A DNA stretch of 64,000 nt from contig JANATF010000003.1 of assembly GCA_029449245.1 (NCBI GenBank), positions 806,001 through 870,000 on the forward strand. Direction: 5' to 3'. The notes under the pieces were generated by a model, which had not been told where the DNA came from, did not search any database, and was given only the letters and a program-made list of their open reading frames with translations. Origin of the DNA: Mortierella alpina (taxonomy: Eukaryota; Mortierellomycota; Mortierellomycetes; Mortierellales; Mortierellaceae). A program made the translations under genes and the position numbers. Below are positions 1 through 12,200 of this stretch, piece by piece; position 1 is the first letter of the stretch, and each line of letters opens with the position of its first letter.

Positions 1-96
1 AACAGCAGGGTCTTGCGAGAGGGCGGGCAGTGCCTGGGTAGAGGCAGAGAAGAGAGAGAGCGCCATGACGGCAGGGACGATGCTGATGAATCTCAT
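1..96 (-). CDS. Secreted protein, N-terminal fragment cut by window edge
   Basis: An ATG at 96 opens a frame of exactly 32 codons to the window edge. It reads as a textbook signal peptide: MRF, then a hydrophobic core (ISIVPAVMALSLFSAS), then TQA/LPA with a plausible cleavage after TQA. The rest of the protein lies outside the window, so no function can be given. A TATA-like sequence at 216-223 on the same strand fits a promoter about 120 bp upstream. The ATG is the first in frame. Confidence rests on the signal-peptide composition only. Confidence 0.6.
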   Translation of the reverse strand, partial: MRFISIVPAVMALSLFSASTQALPALSQDPAV

Positions 97-2041
97 TTTG
101 GTAGAAGGTAAAGGGTAGAGAGTGTGGCGTTGAAAGTGGGGCTAGTGCTTGTAGAAGCTGGCAGTGTAGATGAGCGGTGATGAGGAATAAAAAAAATAAA
201 GGGAAGTGCCTCGACATTATATAGAAAAAGAGACACGCTCTGGAAGCAGATGCGTTCCTATGCAGGGTGAATCCGCTGGTTCTAGCTTGACGTCCGGCAT
301 TCCTCTATATCCAAGCCTATGGCGTCCAACCGTCGCGGACTATATTAAGGTAACAAAAAACAAACAATACCAGTGCAAAGAAGACGGAGAGACGAACAAT
401 GCATCAACAGAAAGAGAGGGGGGAGAAGGGTATCGGTTTCGCCTGCATGTTTGAGCAAAAGGGTGTTGAGCACCAGTGAGAAAGAACAATACAAACGATA
501 AGGCCTACCAACAGTCGCGCTCCACCTGCATGCAGCGCGTTCGGCGCCCAGTCTTTGAGCGGAGTGAATAGAACAATAGCGCGCAGAACATGAGGTGCGG
601 GGGACTGCACGGTGTGAATCGTTCAAGAGGGATGCTCCTGTCTTTTTTGTTCCCTGTCCTACTCCTCGTCCTCGTCCTCTTGCCCCTTTCATGTCTGGAC
701 CCACTTGAGCAACGTTCCGCAGTTGCGAGTGGCGCCTCAGTCGTGCAAAAAAATAATAAGGCAAAGGGGTCTGCCCCCTCGTGAGCCACCAAGGCAGCAC
801 CGATACACAAGTCCTTACCCTCAATGCCCCGCAACAACCCTATCCTGCAAACATGCAGAATCGCGCTCGTGCATGTTCAGTGCCGTGCTGCATGCACAAT
901 ATACAAGGCGGCTACACCTAAGCTCTACTTTTAGAAATAAGCACTCCATTGCAGTCTTGCGTCTAGGATTAGCTAGTAATGAGCAAGGTACCCCTCAGAA
1001 CTGCAAATGAGTGTGGTGTTATAAGAGAGGAAAACATGTCTTGCCTCCGTCTGTCGTCTTGCTAGGAGAGAGTCCGCTTCCCTCTTCAGGAGTACTCCCT
1101 TCGGTCGATGGTAGCTCTCGTACAAAGGACTGTTCTAGACAATGACTGCGAGGACGGATGTCTATTAGGCAAGAAAGGGAGCCGATCCCTATTCCAGAGT
1201 GCCCTCGTTGGTGTGCACTTCTCGACTCCTTTGTGTTATCCGTAGACAGCTAGCATGAAAGGTATTCAGGGTACCTCCAATTCCACCATTCGGAATGGCT
1301 CTCACTTGAGCCCGCATTGTGCAACCTCTCTAGGACTTGTGGCTCTTTTTACCATGTTGCGCACGCATCTCATTTACTGCTGGGATCCTACAACAAGGTT
1401 CCAGCTGATATGCAGCACGCGTCTGCAAGGATGCTGCAAGATGCTGCAGAGTAGAAGAGCATTTTCAGGCTAGATCGTCAACATGGGCAAGAAAAAACTC
1501 GCTTAGCATGCTTTCCTCCAGTGTTGGTCCAAAGTGTCTTTCTTCAAAACGACGCCTTGCTCCCTCCCTCCCACTTCTTTTTTACTCCTCCATCACCCTG
1601 CAAACCTACTGCCAACTCCTGCTCTATTCTTGGTTCGAGGGCTCAGCGCGTCAGGGCAGAGGAGGGGGCTACATGCTTCTCCTGCGTTTTTTTTTACTTC
1701 ATTGCCTTCACTCAAAGGGGCAAACGCCAACAGGGACAGGTGAGAGAACGAGACGGGGGTAGGAACGGTTGCATGCCCCCACATTACATGTACCCCCGTG
1801 CATTTTTTGTCTCCTGTTGAGTTCATAACCTGTCCGCCTCACTATACGCCATCTGCCCCTCGCCCAGGATACTCAGGTGCATCACTTACACCACATGCTT
1901 ATGTACTAACAGCCTATCTATACATCGACGAGTAGCTGGGAATGTGTATGTGTATTCTTTTTTTACAAGAACATCGCGCATTATCGCGAGATAAAAGCAG
2001 ATGTCAGGGGTGCGAGAGAGTAACGATCGGGAAGGATTATG
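97..2041. other. Intergenic region, no gene seen
   Basis: About 1.9 kb between the secreted-protein start at 96 and the PARN stop at 2042. Short frames exist on both strands but overlap each other, lack family signatures and have no paired splice sites. The part near 97-400 is probably the promoter of the gene at 1-96. No RNA gene or repeat was recognised. Confidence 0.5.
216..223 (-). promoter_or_regulatory. TATA-like element upstream of the secreted protein at 1-96
   Basis: On the minus strand the bases read TATATAAT, about 120 bp upstream of the ATG at 96, a usual distance for a fungal TATA box plus a short leader. Position and sequence are the only evidence. Confidence 0.3.
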
Positions 2042-4595
2042 TTACGAGCTGGTCAAGTTGATGCAACCGTGTGATGACCGACCCCAGTGTAGGATGTTCT
2101 GGTAACACTTTAGGTTCGGACTCTGGAACGAGAATGGCTTTACAAACCCTCCCATCTCCGGTCTCACAACCATCTCGTAGTCCGATTCCTCGTCACTGTT
2201 CTCCACATAACCATTCTCCTGCTCCGTGGAATACACTTTATCATCTTCAGACAGTGCAAATGTTCCCGCGTCCGGCGTTGGACCCGATGATAAGGTATCC
2301 GATGGGCTGGGAACTGGAAAAGGGGCGTTTTTCTGTCGGTTGACCATGTCGGCATAGGAGAACTTCTTTGGAGCACCTGTTGACTCTACTGGCTTTGCCT
2401 GGGCCACTGGTGCTGAGGCAGGAGGAGAGACAGGGCACTTTGCTGGACCATCCTTGCGCTTCCTGGTCACACTCGCTGTAATTCCCTTCTTCTCATGTGC
2501 GGTTTTGTTTCCTCTCTCCCCGAGATCAGACGACTGTGCCAAAGATTCGCTTCTAGCTGATGCATATCGCATATAATATGCCAGGGTTAATGATACTGAA
2601 TCTCGCCAGATTTGCAATTTTGCATTAAAAGGCGAGGGATGTCATACCAATATACGCCAGCATCCTTATCATAATTGATCCCGTAATATAAGAGTCGTAT
2701 CCGGCTTCATGAGAACGATCGCTCGACATGTACTTTTGATGCCTATAGTGAGGAACTATCCATGGTGCAGATGGCGAGTCAGTAACCAATATGTGTTTCG
2801 CAAAATGGCGAGTTCGTAACCTCGTGATGAAACTCAAGACGAATCCAGCTACATCCAGTTATTTACCAATCGAGGGGCATCCGATGAACTGCACCGAGCC
2901 AACTAGGTTCTCAAGACCACCAAGACTCGAGTCGTACGACATACCCTGATACACATAAGAAATTGTGAGGAACTGGACTATGCGCAAAGTAAACCCGTTG
3001 CCTTTGTTTTCGATACATTAACAGTATCATGCAACCAACATACCCTCAGTGCTTCCGCGGTGTACGACACGTATTTTGTGTCCATCACACTAAACATAAA
3101 GAGACGGACTATATCAGCAATTTGATGTCGATCGTGTCAATTGCTACATCAGCGAGTTGATGCACTGTTTGGTCAGCATACTTGGGGAATGTATCATGAA
3201 TCATCTTCTTGTACTCTTTCATGGTGGGCGGCAAAGGTCCCACAAACTGAGCGAGAATATAAGCCAGATCGATCACAATGTTATGGCCCACAATTGGTTT
3301 GCCGCAAGCGGACAAAAGATCGATAACAGCTCTAAAGCCTATCGAATTCTCGACATCCCGCTACCGAGCAATCACACAACAGACATAACGAGGTTTAGTT
3401 ACGCATGCCTTAAACCCAGAGGTCCCAAGAGATTCTGCCATAGTGCAGGGTCATACCTGGACATCGGATTGGCGCTGCTGCTGTTGGATTTCCAGCTGCT
3501 TCTCTGTGGTCTTCGTGATGCAGATGTGGCCCGACTGTCCTCGAGCGTGCAGTTCCGTGGGCCACCTACAAAAGCGAGATAGTCTAAAGTTAGATTTATA
3601 CGTCCAGGAAATAGAAAAGACTGATATTTGACGTCCTTTCCAATCAAGGCTTACAAGCGGCGAACTTCTTGGTAGACCAGCCTGCGTTGGTAGGCGTTAT
3701 GCGTCTGAATATTGATGAAGTTCATCGCTTTGCCATCGATCTTCCATGCTTTGATGCTTGCACTAGTCAACAGAAGCGTGAGATGGCATAGCATATCAGA
3801 TTTCAAAAGTATCATTCAGGCTTGATGGTTTCCCTCAGTTCATCCTTCACACGCTGTGGGCATCCCAAGTGTCGACTTACATCACATCTGCAATCCACTG
3901 TGCGTTCATCGCATCCACAGCGATGATTTCAAACTCGTTGTTGGCCATCTTTGTGCGCTCTCTGCTGTACGTTTCTTCTTCCGCTTTAGTCATGTAATGG
4001 ACGCCTAACAAGCACCGGATCAGCAGTCCATTTCCCTTTGTTCAACACGGGCTTGTGTCCTCCAAAGTCCTTGCTCATTAGTGCGTCCTACTTTACCTTG
4101 GTACACCCACTTGTTAAAGTCAAACCGATTCTTGGCCAAAAAATCCAGACTCGAAGCCTCGATCAAGAAACATCTTCCTTGGGGTGAATACCCTGTCGCA
4201 GTCGTGGGAAAGATGAAAAAGTTGAAGGGTTTCGCGAGGTAGGTTCCATTTCGCGGATCGAACGTGAAGGTGGTGATTCCAATCTGGACCGTCAGGAACT
4301 GTGTCGCACTTTTCCGAAGCTCCTCATAGCCCTCGTCCAATGTTGTCTGTTGCGTGCGCTTATTGGGCTCGGTGTGGAGTCCTAAGGGGCGATTGCGTCC
4401 AAGGTTAGAAAGGGTTCAGCCACTTGGGAGACTGAGGGCGTTTTAGATTTGGAATGTACACAATAAAGGCTGGTTGATTATTGGGATGTGCGTTGTACCT
4501 GAGAACTCGGCATCAATGGCAATGAACTCGCATTCCTCGATGGCCTCCTTGATGTATGGCAGCTCCCGCTGGAAGTTCTCTCGAAGGATCTCCAT
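2042..4595 (-). CDS. PARN: Poly(A)-specific ribonuclease (PARN, CAF1/DEDDh family)
   Basis: Removes 3' poly(A) tails from mRNA and trims small RNAs. Ten exons join in frame to 549 residues: 4499-4595, 4097-4381, 3881-4004, 3655-3762, 3457-3565, 3182-3360, 3044-3089, 2867-2945, 2648-2755, 2042-2556. All introns are GT-AG. The DEDDh catalytic set is complete: D28 and E30 in FIAIDAEFSG, D272 in GHNIVIDLAY, H358 and D363 in SHEAGYDSY. An R3H-type segment (NAYQRRLVYQEVRRL) sits between the two nuclease halves near residues 160-220, as in known PARN. FPNVMDTKYV, a family hallmark, is restored only by splicing at 3182/3089. The Ser/Pro-rich tail after about residue 385 contains FSYADMVNRQK, and I see no clear RRM domain. 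The start is the first ATG followed by the conserved N-terminus; a longer upstream frame lacks similarity. Short internal exons and the exon 9 acceptor are the least certain parts. Confidence 0.9.
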
Positions 4596-4849
4596 TGCAT
4601 TCAAAGCATGCAGTCGTGGGCGTGAGATGGGTGAGCGAGTGAGCGAAGGAGAGCGAGTTTCCTTCGTGAACAGTTTTTGGTGGCAAGCTGACAAGATAAA
4701 CTTCTTAAGGGGAACACATTCCTCTGCACCACACACTCACACCTAAATAGGTTCTTTCCTCCTGGGAACAGCCTTGTTATTCAGTCGCCTTTGCATTGGT
4801 CCATTCCACATTAACGTTTATAACAGTGCTTTGTATACAGGGGAAGAGT
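4596..4849. other. Short intergenic region upstream of PARN
   Basis: Only 254 bp separate the stop of the giant cysteine-rich gene from the PARN start. It must hold the giant gene's 3' UTR and the PARN promoter. No clear polyadenylation signal or TATA box was identified. Confidence 0.4.
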
Positions 4850-6276
4850 CTAGGCTGAGATATTGGCACTTGCGCACTTGATGAGGGATACGGTCATATC
4901 CAGGAGCGCAGTGTACGGGCCTGAGATCGTGCTCCAGTCGTTGACGCTGCTGAGAGTGTCAGCAGCGCCTTGAAGCGCAGTGAGTGATGACTGCAACGCT
5001 GTGGCAGACATTCCGTCGAGTTCGCCAAGCAGCGTGTTGATAAGTGGCACCGCTGTTGTTTTGATGGCATCGTCTGAGCTGCTCAGTCCAGCGATCGTCG
5101 TCAGGATGCTGTCAGCCAGCAGACGAATAATCTGGACTGCACCCGCGCACCGATCCTTTCCAGCGCACCCACAATCGGACTCAAGATCCAAGAATCCAGT
5201 GTTAGCTCCAACACCAGCCGGTCGAATGAGATACTCTCGAAGCAGATTGTCTGTTGTGGATGGGACTACTGCATTCACCAAATCGAGTGTGGCATTGAAC
5301 GCGGATGCCGCTGCACAAGCTGCCGGGAATTCGTCGCTTTCCGCGTCCGACTGATACTGTTTAAAGTCTTGCACAAGAGGTAAGCCAACAATTGAGCCAA
5401 CGACGGGAAGGATGCCCAAGTGTGCCGTGAGGTATGGGATAAAGTCGCCTACTGCACCAAGAATGCGGTCAGCAGTTTGAGTGCAATCAGATGTAAACGC
5501 TGTTGCATCGAAATCTAAGGGAGAGATAGGTTGTTGACACATCGGTTAGCACCATAATACCATTGCAATCTAGGAGAATGAACAAAATGAGCAACTATTG
5601 GCCTTTCGAACGTGTAAGACTTACTCTTGCACTCAAGATACTCCTTAGCGGACTCATACACCAAGATGGCATAGTCCCACATATCACCATAGACTGCTGG
5701 ATTACCCAGTGTCCTTCCAATGATGTTGTTCAGAGTCGATCCTGTCTCTCTCAACATGGTGAGATTCCTAGAGCTGATGGCGGTGTCGATCTTGGTTTCA
5801 AACTCTCCCAAGTCCATTTCAAGCTGAGCTAGGGCAGCAGGATCGTCGCCAAAGGTACCAACACTCGCGCGGGCCTTTGCCAGGTCCACATAATCATGGA
5901 ACATCACGTCAGCCGCACCACATTGTGCGCTAGAGTGTCCAGCGCAGTCAATCAACTGTCCGCTCAACGACAACAAGCCATCCTCCTGGAACAGACGGGC
6001 CAAAACGTCGTAAGCGTTACCATCAGAAGCATCTGGGAACAGAGCCTTGTTGTTGATGAGGATGACATAGAGACTCGATATCGTGAAATCCACAGTGCCT
6101 GTGATCTCCCGAATAGAGCTGGACTCGTTTCTTGCCGCCATTAAGCTGTCACTGATCTCACTGAGAGCTGTAACAAATGGTTGCAAAAGGACACGCGTGC
6201 GCAAACTGGAGTCGATGGTCTCGATGGCTTGGTCTATCAGACTGACAATCTTATCAGCCGTGGTCGAGCAGGTCAC
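4850..6276 (-). other. C-terminal Cys-poor domain region of the giant protein
   Basis: The last two exons encode, after one final cysteine module, about 435 residues of a different character. They are rich in Ala, Leu, Ser and Asp with regular hydrophobic spacing, suggesting helices, and have only scattered cysteines, including a CGCAGKDRC cluster. The same layout recurs in the upstream pseudogene (NFDATAF versus GYDTSLF, STISGPY versus TISGPF). It is therefore a conserved companion of the cysteine modules and not chance sequence. No family is recognised. The intron between the two exons is phase 1, unlike the phase 0 introns of the repeat zone. Confidence 0.6.
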
Positions 6277-9200
6277 CCTACACTGGCTATCAGGATAAGT
6301 GATGGTGCAGCCGCTCTGACAAGTCTCAATCGGCGCCGACGATGGCTGTGAACCAGTGCCATTGCATTGATACAGGCTATCCTTTTGAAGACCGCAGCTC
6401 TCTGGGAAGAGCGAGCCGCATACCTTGAACGAGAGAACACATTGGGGACACAGATTAGTTTATGGCCAGGGATTAGGGACGCACTATGGTGTGCATTGTC
6501 TCTTCTCACCTTGCTACTGCCATCGCACAGACATGGATCTTGACAGACAGCATTAGGAGTTGTCCTGGCACAGACTTGTACTCCGCATACGCTCTGGAAT
6601 GTAGGTACTTGTCCAGTCTTGCACGTGTAAAGTGCATTGGGCATGAGGTTACACCCAGGCGCAAACGAAGAGCCGCACTTGATGGAGTCATCCGTACAGG
6701 TGCATCCACTGGTGCAGGCACCATCTGCGCACCCGTTCGGACAGAGGAGCTCTGTCCCCAAGGGGCACACGATCGACGTGTTAGCGGGCTTGTTACAACT
6801 GGGTGGGAACTTATCGCTACAAACAGCACCTTCTCCATTACATCCACAGTTGATATCAGTGACACAGATGTCGTTTCCAACTGGGATCGCTGTACAAAGC
6901 TCAGTGTTACCACAAGTCTGATTGCTTTTGGGAACAGCGCCATTTCCTGAACAGGTATAGAGGGTGTTGGGATCCAGTCCACAGTTTGCGGGGAATGATG
7001 ACCCACAAGAGTCGCCTGCCTTTTGACAAGAGCAAGTATCGAATCCACATGTGTCTGCACCTGGCAGAGACTGACAAGAGGATGAACACATCTCTTTAAC
7101 AGATGGAGTATCACCCAATGCAGCGCAGTCCATGAGGGCCTTGCCATCATACCCGCATCCGGAGTCAAACGAGGAGGCGCAAACCTATCGTACCCAGGGA
7201 GATAACGTTAATAGTGGGTATTACACATGCTCATACAACACATCATGAGAGAGTCCTTACTGTAGCGTTCGCTTCCTTGCAAGCACATTGCTTGACGCAA
7301 AAGTCGCCTGCAGCGGCCTTGAAGGCACCAGAACCCGTGACAATATTCGCTGAACAGACTCCAGGGGTGCAGTCTTCAGCGCTCGAAGGCAGAGCTCCCA
7401 AGGTACAGGCGTACACACTGTTTTGCGTGAGATTGCACGAGCTGGGGAAGGAGGAACCGCAATGAGTGCTGCCATCGTTGCAGATACACTCTGCTGGCGT
7501 GCACACGGGTCCAGTAGATGCAGACAGACAGAGCTCTGAGATAGCACAAGCCTGCTTCTCCTGTGCAATTGTGCCATTATTAAGACATGTGTAGATGGCT
7601 TTGGGATCATATCCACAATTCAAAGGCAGCTTGTCACCACACAAGTCGCCTGTAGATGTGCAGGCGCATAGGTCGAGTGCGCATCCGTCTGCTCCATCCT
7701 TGACGTCGCAGGAGCTTGTACAAGGTTCTTTGACAGTCGGAGTAATTCCAACAGCATCACAACTCATAAGAGCCTTACTGTTGTAGCCGCACGATGCATC
7801 GAATGTTGAAGCACATACCTAGCATTGGGAAGGAGTATAAGAGGCTGTACAGTAATATATGCCGAAGCAAATCGCAATAGTATGTATCCCTTACCGACTC
7901 GCCCGCGACCTTGCATGCGCATTTGTCAAGGCATTTGTCACCAGAACAAGAGCCTGGTGTGCAGTCCATAGTGGCATTAGGGAGACTGCCAGGGGTACAG
8001 GTGTACAAGGAATTGGCAAGCAGGTTGCAGGATGCAGGTAGTGCTGATCCACAATGGGTGCTATTGTCGCTGCAAATACACTCCTGAGGCGTGCAAGTGG
8101 GTCCCGTAGCTGCTGAAAAGCACACCTGAGGGCTCGGACATGCTTGTTTCTCTTGCGCAATAGTGCCGTTGCTAAGGCAGGTATATATAGCTTTGGGATC
8201 GTATCCACAGTTAAGAGGTAATGTGTCGCCACAGAAATCGCCGGTCGAAATGCAGGCACATGGGTCGAGTGCACATCCATCTGCTCCATCCTTGACCTCG
8301 CAGGAACTTGTACAGGTTTCATTGACAGTCGGAGTATCTCCAATAGCGCCGCAACTCATAAGTGCCTTACTGTTGTAGCCGCACGACGAATCAAATGTCG
8401 AAGCACATACCTAGCAGCGAAAAATGTGGGAGTATAAGTGGGTGAACCGCAACGTCCAGGAAACAATTGCGATAGTGTATCCCCTTACCAACTCGCTTGC
8501 GACCTTGCATGCACAATCACCGATGCATGTATCACCTGAACAAATACCAGGTGTACAATCCTGAGTTTTGTTGGGAAGCATTCCTTTAGTGCAAGTGTAC
8601 AATGAGTCGCCCTGCAAATGGCAGGATGCGGGTAAGGTCGACCCGCAGTGGGCGCTATTGTCGGTGCAGATGCACTCCTTGAGAGTGCACACAGGCCCAG
8701 TAGCAGCAGACAAACAGATCTGGGGGCTTGTACATGGCTGTTTCTCTTGTGCGAGAGTTCCATTGCCGCTGCAGGTGTAAATGGTCGTTGGTTCGTATCC
8801 ACAGTTTCCAGGTAGTGTATCGCCACAGAAGTCGCCCGTAGACACACATGCGCATGGGTCCGTTGCACACCCATCTGATCCGGAAACGACGTTGCAGTGA
8901 TCGGTGCAGGTTTCCGAGACACTTGGCTTGTCTCCCACGGCACCGCAGTCCATAAGAGCTTTGCTGTTGTAGCCGCATGACGAATCAAATGTCGAGGCAC
9001 ACACCTAATAAGTCAAGTTAGAGGGATCAGAAACCGCACAGCTAAAGTGTTACAGCAGAGTATCCTAACTTCACTTACCGACTCGCCTGCGACCTTGCAA
9101 GCACATTTGTCAATGCATTTATCGCCTGAGCAAGTGCCTGGTGTGCAGTCCTGCGTCTTGTTTGGAAGCGCTCCTTCAGTGCAGCTGTACAATGAGTCAC

Positions 9201-12200
9201 CTTGCAGGTTGCAGGATATGGGTGAGGTTGATCCGCAATGTGTGCTGTTATCGTTGCAGATGCATTCTTTAGGTGTGCACACTGGTCCAGTAGCAGCTGA
9301 TAGACAAATCTGAAGGTTTGGGCATGCCTGTTTCTCCTGCGCAATTGTGCCCTTGCTAAGGCAGGTGTATATAGCCTTGGGATCGTATCCGCAATTGAGA
9401 GGTAACGCGTCGCCACAAGTATCGCCGGTCGAGGTGCAGGCACATGGGTCGAGCGCACATCTATCAGCTCCATCCTTGACTTCGCAAGCACCTGTGCAGG
9501 TTTCTTGAACACTTGGAACATCCCCTACGGAACCACAGCTCATGAGAGCCTTGATGTTGTAGCCGCATGACGAATCAAATGTCGAAGCACACGCCTAAAA
9601 GTTAAGTTGAACTATTAGAAGCTGCACAGCCAGGGGCGGCATTTTCGATAATTGTATTTTTCACAAGATATCTTACCGACTCGCCCGCGACCCTGCATGC
9701 GCATTTGTCAAGGCATTTGTCACCAGAACAAGAGCCTGGTGTGCAGTCCATAGTGGCATTAGGGAGACTGCCAGGGGTACAGGTGTACAAGGAATTGGCA
9801 AGCAGGTTGCAGGATGCAGGTAGTGCTGATCCACAATGGGTGCTATTGTCGCTGCAAATACACTCCTGAGGCGTGCAAGTGGGTCCCGTAGCTGCTGAAA
9901 AGCACACCTGAGGGCTCGGACATGCTTGTTTCTCTTGCGCAATAGTGCCGTTGCTAAGGCAGGTATATATAGCTTTGGGATCGTATCCACAGTTAAGAGG
10001 TAATGTGTCGCCACAGAAATCGCCGGTCGAAATGCAGGCACATGGGTCGAGTGCACATCCATCTGCTCCATCCTTGACCTCGCAGGAACTTGTACAGGTT
10101 TCATTGACAGTCGGAGTATCTCCAATAGCGCCGCAACTCATAAGTGCCTTACTGTTGTAGCCGCACGACGAATCAAATGTCGAAGCACATACCTAGCAGC
10201 GAAAAATGTGGGAGTATAAGTGGGTGAACCGCAACGTCCAGGAAACAATTGCGATAGTGTATCCCCTTACCAACTCGCTTGCGACCTTGCATGCACAATC
10301 ACCGATGCATGTATCACCTGAACAAATACCAGGTGTACAATCCTGAGTTTTGTTGGGAAGCATTCCTTTAGTGCAAGTGTACAATGAGTCGCCCTGCAAA
10401 TGGCAGGATGCGGGTAAGGTCGACCCGCAGTGGGCGCTATTGTCGGTGCAGATGCACTCCTTGAGAGTGCACACAGGCCCAGTAGCAGCAGACAAACAGA
10501 TCTGGGGGCTTGTACATGGCTGTTTCTCTTGTGCGAGAGTTCCATTGCCGCTGCAGGTGTAAATGGTCGTTGGTTCGTATCCACAGTTTCCAGGTAGTGT
10601 ATCGCCACAGAAGTCGCCCGTAGACACACATGCGCATGGGTCCGTTGCACACCCATCTGATCCGGAAACGACGTTGCAGTGATCGGTGCAGGTTTCCGAG
10701 ACACTTGGCTTGTCTCCCACGGCACCGCAGTCCATAAGAGCTTTGCTGTTGTAGCCGCATGACGAATCAAATGTCGAGGCACACACCTAATAAGTCAAGT
10801 TAGAGGGATCAGAAACCGCACAGCTAAAGTGTTACAGCAGAGTATCCTAACTTCACTTACCGACTCGCCTGCGACCTTGCAAGCACATTTGTCAATGCAT
10901 TTATCGCCTGAGCAAGTGCCTGGTGTGCAGTCCTGCGTCTTGTTTGGAAGCGCTCCTTCAGTGCAGCTGTACAATGAGTCACCTTGCAGGTTGCAGGATA
11001 TGGGTGAGGTTGATCCGCAATGTGTGCTGTTATCGTTGCAGATGCATTCTTTAGGTGTGCACACTGGTCCAGTAGCAGCTGATAGACAAATCTGAAGGTT
11101 TGGGCATGCCTGTTTCTCCTGCGCAATTGTGCCCTTGCTAAGGCAGGTGTATATAGCCTTGGGATCGTATCCGCAATTGAGAGGTAACGCGTCGCCACAA
11201 GTATCGCCGGTCGAGGTGCAGGCACATGGGTCGAGCGCACATCTATCAGCTCCATCCTTGACTTCGCAAGCACCTGTGCAGGTTTCTTGAACACTTGGAA
11301 CATCCCCTACGGAACCACAGCTCATGAGAGCCTTGATGTTGTAGCCGCATGACGAATCAAATGTCGAAGCACACGCCTAAAAGTTAAGTTGAACTATTAG
11401 AAGCTGCACAGCCAGGGGCGGCATTTTCGATAATTGTATTTTTCACAAGATATCTTACCGACTCGCCCGCGACCCTGCATGCGCATTTGTCAAGGCATTT
11501 GTCACCAGAACAAGAGCCTGGTGTGCAGTCCATAGTGGCATTAGGGAGACTGCCAGGGGTACAGGTGTACAAGGAATTGGCAAGCAGGTTGCAGGATGCA
11601 GGTAGTGCTGATCCACAATGGGTGCTATTGTCGCTGCAAATACACTCCTGAGGCGTGCAAGTGGGTCCCGTAGCTGCTGAAAAGCACACCTGAGGGCTCG
11701 GACATGCTTGTTTCTCTTGCGCAATAGTGCCGTTGCTAAGGCAGGTATATATAGCTTTGGGATCGTATCCACAGTTGAGAGGTAACGTGTCGCCGCAGAA
11801 ATCGCCGGTCGAAGTGCAGGCACATGGGTCAAGTGCACATCCATCTGCTCCATCCTTGACCGCGCATGCACTCGTACAGATTGCGTTGACAGTCGGAGTA
11901 TCTCCAATAGCGCCGCAACTCAGAAGCGCCTTACTATTGTAGCCGCACGACGAATCAAATGTCGAAGCGCACACCTTAAAACGGAAAATGGGATCAGTAG
12001 AGGTTATACAGCACTGATTACAGACGATGCCGGAATAGTATATCTCCCTTACCGACTCGCTTGCGACCTTGCATGCGCATCTGTTAATGCATTTGTCATC
12101 TGCACAAAGACCAGGTATGCAATCCTGCGTTTTACTAGGAAGCCTTCCTTTAGTGCAAGCGTACAATGAGTCGCCCTGCAAATGGCAGGATGCGGGTAAG

